From Actinomycetes bacterium (GTDB lineage Bacteria; Bacillota_I; Bacilli_A; RF39; UBA660), in assembly GCA_021152765.1 (NCBI GenBank), contig JAGKUT010000025.1:1-8732 (forward strand): DNA of 8,732 bases, read 5' to 3'. The stretch's first letter is position 1; the number at the start of each line of letters is the position of its first letter. A program made the translations under genes and the position numbers. Below, in pieces: positions 1 through 4,300 of this stretch. Below the pieces are notes generated by a model that searched no databases, was not told the DNA's origin, and worked only from the letters and a program-made list of their open reading frames with translations.

Positions 1-233
1 GCTTAGTACTTTATAATCGATATTATAAATTATATTTTATGAATATAATTAAAACCTAAAGATTATAACTAAAGAAGATTATAATTTTATGATATTTATT
101 TAATATTATGTTATCTTGCCATCTTATTGTAAATAGAAAAAAGATAATTATAAGTATGCAAAACTTATATCGATGTAAACAATAATTTATATTTGACGCG
201 TAATTTATAAATTTATTGCATATTTACCAAAGG
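1..233. other. AT-rich stretch with no supportable gene; hairpins only
   Basis: No reading frame of useful length with a ribosome-binding site is visible on either strand. What can be seen is a set of short inverted repeats. TTATAAT/ATTATAA (11-17 and 22-28) flanks CGAT. TATAAGT/ACTTATA (149-155 and 163-169) has a 7-base loop. A longer AT-rich arm pair (180-191 and 206-218) has one bulged A and encloses a 14-base loop containing GACGCG. A weak promoter-like pair TTGTAA (127-132) and TATAAG (149-154), 16 bases apart, could start a transcript of about 100 bases ending at the hairpin at 234-261. I saw no DnaA boxes. This may be a small RNA, the 3' untranslated end of a gene to the left, or nothing. 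Confidence 0.35.
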
Positions 234-261
234 AAACCAGTATTGAATTATTGGTTTTTTT
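234..261 (+). terminator. Rho-independent terminator-like hairpin
   Basis: AAACCAGTA (234-242) pairs with TATTGGTTT (249-257), nine pairs including one G-U, around a 6-base loop. The T run extends to 261. It would end a rightward transcript, but no gene is visible to its left inside the window. Confidence 0.65.
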
Positions 262-320
262 CGTATTTTTATAAAATATGATTTGGGTTTGTAAAAAACT
301 TGTTTTTACGGTCACTGCAT

Positions 321-345
321 AAAAAAACATCGAATTACTCGATGT
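321..345 (-). terminator. Terminator of tRNA-Gly
   Basis: On the minus strand ACATCGA (345-339) pairs with TCGATGT (333-327) around a 5-base loop. A run of T follows (complement of 321-326). It starts 11 bases after the encoded CCA of tRNA-Gly. A further AT-only inverted repeat (GTAAAAA at 291-297, TTTTTAC at 303-309) lies beyond and may act as a backup, but it lacks a clean T run. Confidence 0.85.
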
Positions 346-356
346 GAATTTTTTTG

Positions 357-431
357 TGGAGCAAGTGACCGGAATCGAACCGGCATCCTAGCCTTGGCAA
401 GGCCATATACTAACCGTTGTACTACACCTGC
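357..431 (-). tRNA. tRNA-Gly (anticodon GCC)
   Basis: A full cloverleaf can be drawn on the minus strand. The acceptor stem GCAGGTG/CACTTGC has one G-U pair. The anticodon arm is TGGCC-TTGCCAA-GGCTA with anticodon GCC. The T arm has the standard TTCGATT loop, the discriminator base is T, and CCA is encoded (complement of 357-359). It reads GGC and GGT codons. It has its own promoter (443-471) and terminator (321-345), so it is a single-gene unit divergent from the carboxypeptidase gene. Confidence 0.96.
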
Positions 432-442
432 ATACAAATATA

Positions 443-471
443 ATTATACATTATATTTTATGCAGTGTAAA
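443..471 (-). promoter_or_regulatory. Promoter of tRNA-Gly
   Basis: On the minus strand there is TTTACA (471-466), a 17-base spacer, then TATAAT (448-443), which is a near-consensus sigma-70/SigA promoter. The -10 box ends 11 bases before the mature tRNA 5' end, so the leader is only a few bases. The spacer contains one arm of a 12-base inverted repeat whose other arm lies past the tRNA terminator. Confidence 0.8.
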
Positions 472-542
472 TATGTTTTGTTAAAAATTATTTAATTCGA
501 CATAAATTTATTTTATTTTCATATTTTTTAATGGGGTGAATT

Positions 543-1694
543 ATGAAAAAAGTATTTTGCTTAATTGTGGTTATGTTTTGTTTTATTATTAGAGTTAACG
601 CTGAGGATTTAAATTTAGCTCAAAATGCGAAGAGTGCGATATTAATGGAAGCTAGTACTGGTGAGATCATTTTTGAAAAGAATTCTCATGAGAAGTTACA
701 TCCTGCTAGTATGACTAAGATGATGAGTATGTTATTAATATTAGAAAATATTGAGAAAGGTGTTATTAACTGGGATGATATTGTAACAGTTAGTTCTAAT
801 GCTTCTAGTATGGGTGGCTCTCAAATATTATTAGAAACTAATGAACAAATGAGTGTTTCTGATTTATTTAAAGGTATAGCTGTTGCATCTGGAAATGATG
901 CAGTGGTTGCGATGGCTGAAAAGATTGCTGGTACTGAGGAAGAATTTGTTAATATGATGAATAAGAGGGCTAATGAGTTAGGTTTAACTGATACTAATTT
1001 TAAGAATTGTCATGGATTGGATGATGCAAATCATTATTCTAGTGCTTCTGATATGGCAAAAATTGCGATGGAGTTAGTTAAACATGAAAAGTTATTTGAG
1101 TATACTTCTATTTATGAAGATTATTTAAGAGCGGGTACTGATCGTAAGTTTTGGTTAGTTAATACTAATAAATTAGTTAGATTTTATAGTGGAGCAGATG
1201 GTTTAAAGACAGGTTATACAGGTGAGGCTGGTTTTTGTTTAACTGCTACTGCTAAGAGAAATGGCATGAGGATTATAGCTGTTGTTATGGGTGAACCTGA
1301 TAGTAAGACTCGTACTAGTGACGTTAGTTCTATGTTAGATTATGCTTTTGCTCAATATGAAACTGAGACATTTTTATCTACTGAAAGTATATTAGATACT
1401 ATTAATATTAATAAGGGTAAGAAAGAGTATGTTAATATTGTTCCTAAGGAAAATGTTACTATTTTAAATAAGAAAACTGATAATAAGAAGAATGCTACTT
1501 ATAATTTAGAAATGTATGATATGAAGTTACCTTTAAAAAAAGGTGATACTGTTGGTAAGTTATCTGTTTATGTAGATGATAATTTATACCGTGATATTGA
1601 TGTTACTGTTAGTGATGATATTGAAAGAGCTGATATATTAACTTTATATGGCAGATATTTAAAGAAGATATTTACTGGTGATATTGTATTTTAG
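543..1694 (+). CDS. dacF: D-alanyl-D-alanine carboxypeptidase (peptidase S11, DacF/PBP5 type)
   Basis: This is a 383-residue secreted low-molecular-weight penicillin-binding protein that trims the terminal D-Ala from peptidoglycan stem peptides outside the membrane. All three active-site motifs are in the expected order: SMTK (Ser56, Lys59), SGN (116-118) and KTG (222-224). Residues 1-20 form a signal peptide with a likely cut after VNA. The serine peptidase domain runs to about 275, followed by a PBP5 C-terminal beta domain. The end (about 360-383) could form an amphipathic membrane-lying helix. The length fits DacF/DacB-type enzymes (about 380-390); which paralogue it is cannot be told, so the symbol is approximate. 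The start is set by GGGGTGA three bases before the ATG and by the signal peptide. No strong promoter is visible; TATTTT at 522-527 is a weak candidate -10. It is transcribed alone, with a terminator straight after the stop. Confidence 0.95.
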   Translation: MKKVFCLIVVMFCFIIRVNAEDLNLAQNAKSAILMEASTGEIIFEKNSHEKLHPASMTKMMSMLLILENIEKGVINWDDIVTVSSNASSMGGSQILLETNEQMSVSDLFKGIAVASGNDAVVAMAEKIAGTEEEFVNMMNKRANELGLTDTNFKNCHGLDDANHYSSASDMAKIAMELVKHEKLFEYTSIYEDYLRAGTDRKFWLVNTNKLVRFYSGADGLKTGYTGEAGFCLTATAKRNGMRIIAVVMGEPDSKTRTSDVSSMLDYAFAQYETETFLSTESILDTININKGKKEYVNIVPKENVTILNKKTDNKKNATYNLEMYDMKLPLKKGDTVGKLSVYVDDNLYRDIDVTVSDDIERADILTLYGRYLKKIFTGDIVF

Positions 1695-1724
1695 AAACTA
1701 TCTTTTTTGATAGTTTTTTCTTTT
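1695..1724 (+). terminator. Terminator of the carboxypeptidase gene
   Basis: AAACTATC (1695-1702) pairs with GATAGTTT (1709-1716) around a loop of six T. The T-rich run continues to 1724. The stem begins on the base after the TAG stop codon. Confidence 0.9.
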
Positions 1725-1743
1725 AATTATTTTATTAAAATTG

Positions 1744-1749
1744 TATAAT
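1744..1749 (+). promoter_or_regulatory. -10 box for the NADAR operon
   Basis: A perfect TATAAT lies 17 bases before the ATG at 1767. There is no convincing -35 at the right distance (1721-1726 reads TTTTAA). If it is real, transcription starts near 1756 and the leader is about 11 bases, starting at the ribosome-binding site GAGGTG (1756-1761). Confidence 0.6.
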
Positions 1750-1766
1750 TAATATGAGGTGTAGAT

Positions 1767-2231
1767 ATGCTTAAATTATTTGATAATGATAAAGAAGTTG
1801 TGTATGATATTAATAAATATATAACTGGTGTTTTTCCTTTAGAGAATTTTTCTGCTTTTGGATTTTATATGGATGATGTTTATTTTAATACTGGAGAACA
1901 TGCTTTTCAGTATTTAAAGTTTACTGATTCTAATATACGTGATGAAATACTTAATTGTAGTAATCCTTATGATGCTAGAAATATTGGTAGAAAATATAAG
2001 AATGAGAGAATTTCTAATTGGAATGAAGTTAAGTATGAGTTATTAGAAAAAGTTTTTAGATTAAAGATGGAACAGAATCCAATTGTTAGAGAGTGTTTAT
2101 TAAATACTTTAAATTATACTATTTGTGAGTATTGTGTTGATGAAGATACTGAATGGGGATTAGATAGTAATAATAATGGAGAAAATAGACTTGGTAAAGC
2201 ATGGATGAAAGTAAGAGAGGGTTTAAAATGA
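1767..2231 (+). CDS. NADAR (YbiA/DUF1768) family N-glycosidase
   Basis: The 154 residues match the NADAR family along nearly the whole length. There is an N-terminal aromatic segment (PLENFSAFGF, 24-33), then GEHAFQYLKF (43-52) with the conserved Glu44, His45 and Gln48. Trp85 lies in the middle. The C-terminal signature is D-x-E-W-G (127-131) followed by G-x-N-x-L-G-x-x-x-M-x-x-R (138-150). Characterised family members cleave N-glycosidic bonds: YbiA acts on riboflavin-pathway intermediates, and other NADARs remove ADP-ribose from guanine and partner DarT toxins. No DarT-like gene is visible nearby. The start follows GAGGTG by five bases. The TGA stop overlaps the next gene's ATG as ATGA, so the two are translationally coupled. 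The family call is firm; the substrate is unknown. Confidence 0.9.
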   Translation: MLKLFDNDKEVVYDINKYITGVFPLENFSAFGFYMDDVYFNTGEHAFQYLKFTDSNIRDEILNCSNPYDARNIGRKYKNERISNWNEVKYELLEKVFRLKMEQNPIVRECLLNTLNYTICEYCVDEDTEWGLDSNNNGENRLGKAWMKVREGLK

Positions 2232-2653
2232 AATATGATTTTTTTATAGCTGGTAAGACTAGAAATAAGGAAAATATTTTAAAGATTTGTGATTTATTTG
2301 ATAAGTATAATATTTCTTATTATTGTTTTTTAAAGAATGATGATACTATTAATAGTTATGGTAATAGTGATGATGTTAATGATAAGATGGATGTATTTGA
2401 GTCTTTAGATTTAAAGAGTGATGTTGTTTTAAATATTTTTAATCAGGATTTAGAAAATGAAAAGGCTTCTAAAAATTTTTTATTAGTTTTACCTGCGGGA
2501 AAGTCTGGACATATTGAGGCTGGTATTGCTTACGGAATGGGTAAGAAGTGTTATGCGATAGGTGAATTTGATTCTACTGATTCTTTATATAACATTTTTG
2601 ATAATATATTTAGTGATGTTGATGAATTAGAAGAGTTTTTAAAGAATTATTAA
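2228..2653 (+). CDS. Nucleoside 2-deoxyribosyltransferase-like protein
   Basis: This is a 141-residue protein resembling the nucleoside 2-deoxyribosyltransferase-like Rossmannoid family (related in fold to MilB and TIR domains). It opens with a strand, YDFFIAG (3-9). The segment FLLVLPAGKSGHIEAGIAYG, from residue 84, resembles the family's active-site region, in which Glu97 would be the nucleophile position. GKKCYAIGE (105-113) follows. Classical enzymes swap or hydrolyse N-glycosidic bonds of nucleosides; whether this one does is inference. I chose the ATG at 2228, nine codons inside a longer in-frame possibility at 2201, because it overlaps the NADAR stop as ATGA and has GAGAGG (2215-2220) seven bases upstream. 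The gene before it is also an N-glycosidic-bond enzyme, which suggests a shared metabolite. Confidence 0.75.
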   Translation: MKYDFFIAGKTRNKENILKICDLFDKYNISYYCFLKNDDTINSYGNSDDVNDKMDVFESLDLKSDVVLNIFNQDLENEKASKNFLLVLPAGKSGHIEAGIAYGMGKKCYAIGEFDSTDSLYNIFDNIFSDVDELEEFLKNY

Positions 2654-2674
2654 TGTTTAAATTATGGAGGGTTT

Positions 2675-3604
2675 ATGGATATAATTGAAGAAATTAAGGA
2701 AGAAATATATAAATTTATTAGAATATATGGTTATAAAAAAACAATTGAATTGTTTGAGGATAAGGTTATTCAATGTAATAATTCTAATTTGTCTATGTGG
2801 TTTATACAACATGTTGAAGGTGCTGATTATAAAAAGCATAGTAAGGTAATTGTTGATAGCAAGAATGTTAAAGATAATTATTGGTTTGCTAGAGAAATTG
2901 AAGGTTTGGGTGAAGATGTTGATATAAGTCCTCATGGTAAAGTTGTGATTGATAGTAAAGATGCTTATTATAATTATTGTTTTGCTTGTATTGATGGTTC
3001 TGATATGAAGGCTCATGAGAAAATAGTACTTGAATGTGGAAATCCTAGTATTTGTTGTAATTTTGCTCGAAATATTAAAGGTGCAGATATAAAGGCTCAT
3101 GGTAAAGTTGTGATTGATAGTAAGAATCCTGAGTATAATTATGAATTTGCTCGTTTTGTAGAAGGTTGTGATTTTGCTGAACATGAGAATGCAGTTATTG
3201 AAAGTGGAGATGCTAAATATAATTATTTATTTGCTTTGTATATAGAAGGTGCTGATATTAGAAAACATGAGAAGGTTGTAATTGATAGTAAAGATCCTGA
3301 GTATAATTATGAATTTGCAGTATTTATAAAAGGTGCAGATGTTTTAGCTCATTCTAGAGCAGTAATTGAATCTGGTGATCCTGAATATAATTATATTTTT
3401 TATAGTGATATAGATGGTGTTGATAAGGAAGCACATAAGAAAGTTGTTCTTGATAGTGGAGATGAATTACATATTCATATGATTAGGTCTGATGAGACAA
3501 TACGTTTTGATTCTGAAGAATATTCTCGTGAAAGTATTAATAGTAAATTTGATGAACTTTTTAATCAATTGAATGGTAAGACTAAAGTTAAGAAAAAAGA
3601 CTAG
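2675..3604 (+). CDS. Protein of 28-residue tandem repeats, function unknown
   Basis: This 309-residue protein has a short helical N-terminus (1-29), about eight tandem units of mostly 28 residues (30-271) and a charged tail ending in KVKKKD. The unit pattern is roughly K-V-V-I-D-S-x-D-P-E-Y-N-Y-x-F-A-x-x-I-x-G-A-D-I-x-x-H-E. There is no signal peptide, membrane segment or catalytic motif, so it looks like a cytosolic alpha-solenoid binding or scaffold protein. I recall similar GAD-type repeats in gut Bacillota and phage proteins but cannot verify this. It begins 21 bases after the deoxyribosyltransferase-like gene with GGAGGG only three bases from the ATG, an unusually tight spacing. No promoter or terminator lies between, so it is the third gene of the NADAR operon. 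Its TAG stop is inside a bidirectional terminator. An open frame on the opposite strand here is a shadow of the repeats. Confidence 0.88.
   Translation: MDIIEEIKEEIYKFIRIYGYKKTIELFEDKVIQCNNSNLSMWFIQHVEGADYKKHSKVIVDSKNVKDNYWFAREIEGLGEDVDISPHGKVVIDSKDAYYNYCFACIDGSDMKAHEKIVLECGNPSICCNFARNIKGADIKAHGKVVIDSKNPEYNYEFARFVEGCDFAEHENAVIESGDAKYNYLFALYIEGADIRKHEKVVIDSKDPEYNYEFAVFIKGADVLAHSRAVIESGDPEYNYIFYSDIDGVDKEAHKKVVLDSGDELHIHMIRSDETIRFDSEEYSRESINSKFDELFNQLNGKTKVKKKD
2762..3487 (+). repeat. In-gene tandem repeat, 84-base units with a 168-base super-period
   Basis: The protein units start at residues 30, 57, 89, 116, 144, 172, 200, 228 and 256 (the last partial). Units from residue 116 on are exactly 28 residues (84 bases); the second has an insertion (32) and the first and third have 27. 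Units 4 and 6 (residues 144 and 200) share VVIDSKxPEYNYEFA, while 5 and 7 share AVIESGDxxYNY, giving a two-unit (168-base) alternation. DNA identity is visible between 3104-3151 and 3272-3319, suggesting fairly recent duplication of a double unit. Confidence 0.9.
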
Positions 3605-3625
3605 AATTTGATTTCTAGTCTTTTT
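3594..3625. terminator. Bidirectional terminator shared by convergent genes
   Basis: AAAAAGACTAGAA (3594-3606) pairs perfectly with TTCTAGTCTTTTT (3613-3625), 13 pairs around a 6-base loop. The A run on one side and T run on the other serve both strands. The stop codons of both convergent genes are the TAG/CTA triplets of the two arms (3602-3604 plus; 3617-3615 minus). Confidence 0.92.
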
Positions 3626-4109
3626 GTTTGAAGTTTATTTTAGCTTCTGTTAGTTTTTTTAATCTTTTATTTTCTATGAATTTTTTTATATCTATAAATA
3701 TGAAGTGGTATGCGGCTTCCCAAATCATTACCCAACCAAATATTGATATTACTTCGTCTATTACGAATGCATCTAAATTATGAAATATTTTTGATGTTAC
3801 TAGAAGTATTGTTCCTATAAATATTAATAATAATTCTAGGCTTAGTTCATATTGTATTTGTAATATATTTTCTTGTATATCTATTCCGAAGTTTGATCTA
3901 ATTGCGTCTATTATTTCTTTTTTTTCTTCTTCTTTTATTTCATGTTTATGTATTATATTTATTTTTATGTTTTTTTTAGTTGGTGTTCCTTTACAACAAC
4001 TATAGATATAGTTACTTAATTCATCTGAAAGTTGTTCTTTATTATATGGGTTGAATACTTGTGTATTCTTATCTAATGTTATATTTATATTTAGTTTTTC
4101 TTTTTTCAT
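3615..4109 (-). CDS. Small membrane protein with two transmembrane helices, function unknown
   Basis: I do not recognise this 164-residue protein. Residues 1-85 are soluble and charged, with a Cys-Cys pair (38-39) and an acidic-basic helix around 56-72. Two hydrophobic helices follow, at about 92-109 and 114-139, and a basic tail (142-164, rich in Lys). The likely topology is a hairpin with both ends on the cytoplasmic side by the positive-inside rule. There is no signal peptide. The start is supported by GGTGAG (4118-4113) three bases before the ATG and an extended -10 upstream. It converges on the repeat-protein gene and shares its terminator, and it diverges from tRNA-Gln, so it is a single-gene unit. 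Nothing in the sequence ties it functionally to its neighbours. Confidence 0.85.
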   Translation of the reverse strand: MKKEKLNINITLDKNTQVFNPYNKEQLSDELSNYIYSCCKGTPTKKNIKINIIHKHEIKEEEKKEIIDAIRSNFGIDIQENILQIQYELSLELLLIFIGTILLVTSKIFHNLDAFVIDEVISIFGWVMIWEAAYHFIFIDIKKFIENKRLKKLTEAKINFKQKD

Positions 4110-4125
4110 ATTCTCACCATTTATA

Positions 4126-4134
4126 ATTATAGCA
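4126..4134 (-). promoter_or_regulatory. Extended -10 promoter of the small membrane protein
   Basis: The minus strand reads TGC-TATAAT (4134-4126), an extended -10 box that does not need a good -35; the -35 position is poor. It lies 16 bases before the ATG, so the predicted leader is about 10 bases and is essentially the GGTGAG site. Confidence 0.65.
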
Positions 4135-4170
4135 TAAATTAATAATTTTATAGATTTTTTTTAATTATAA

Positions 4171-4179
4171 TGGTATAAT
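4171..4179 (+). promoter_or_regulatory. Extended -10 promoter of tRNA-Gln and gltX
   Basis: TGG-TATAAT (4171-4179) is an extended -10 box 11 bases before the tRNA 5' end; the -35 is weak. It overlaps one arm of a short AT inverted repeat (AATTATA 4163-4169, TATAATT 4174-4180), which may be chance. It is divergent from the promoter at 4126-4134. No other promoter is visible before gltX. Confidence 0.7.
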
Positions 4180-4190
4180 TATTCTGTTAT

Positions 4191-4264
4191 TGCCCCATGG
4201 CCAAGCGGTAAGGCATTGGACTCTGACTCCATAATCGTTAGTTCGAATCTAACTGGGGCAGCCA
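4191..4264 (+). tRNA. tRNA-Gln (anticodon CTG)
   Basis: The acceptor is TGCCCCA/TGGGGCA with the U1-A72 pair typical of tRNA-Gln. The D arm is GCC/GGC. The anticodon loop CTCTGAC has anticodon CTG. The T arm is GTTAG-TTCGAAT-CTAAC. The discriminator is G and CCA is encoded (4262-4264). The top pair of the anticodon stem (27-43) is a T-T mismatch. It reads CAG only, so another tRNA-Gln (TTG) is expected elsewhere for the commoner CAA codon. No terminator separates it from gltX, which starts 36 bases later. Confidence 0.95.
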
Positions 4265-4300
4265 AATTTGTTTTTAAATTAATGTAGAAAGCGTGATATT

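Noticed and set aside
108..185. 25-codon open frame MLSCHLIV...
   Set aside because: It is too short, lacks a ribosome-binding site and has no coding-like composition in a random-looking AT-rich stretch.
291..309. GTAAAAA/TTTTTAC inverted repeat as a further terminator or operator
   Set aside because: It is only A-T pairs apart from the end, has no T run after it on either strand, and such repeats are frequent by chance here.
2201..2227. Upstream in-frame ATG for the deoxyribosyltransferase-like gene
   Set aside because: It has no ribosome-binding site and would extend the overlap with the NADAR gene; the ATG at 2228 has GAGAGG at seven bases, an ATGA overlap and begins the conserved strand.
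1767..2231. DarT-NADAR toxin-antitoxin pair
   Set aside because: The partner gene does not resemble a DarT ADP-ribosyltransferase; only the NADAR half is present, so a toxin-antitoxin call is not supported.
2657..3184. Open frame of 175 codons on the minus strand
   Set aside because: It lies entirely opposite the repeat-protein gene, consists of Ile/Thr/Asn/Phe-rich low-complexity sequence created by antisense reading of the repeats, and has no ribosome-binding site.
2762..3487. CRISPR array or mobile repeat
   Set aside because: The period is 84 bases with no spacer/repeat division, and the repeats keep the reading frame of one protein; they are in-gene protein repeats.
4282..4287. ATG-TAG start-stop mini frame in the tRNA-Gln/gltX spacer
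   Set aside because: No ribosome-binding site precedes it; a six-base ATG-stop is expected by chance in this composition, so I do not call it a regulatory upstream frame.
4265..4300. AATTT...AAATT pairing with a T run after tRNA-Gln as a terminator
   Set aside because: The five A-T-only pairs are too weak and the T run is in the loop rather than after the stem; I therefore read tRNA-Gln into gltX.
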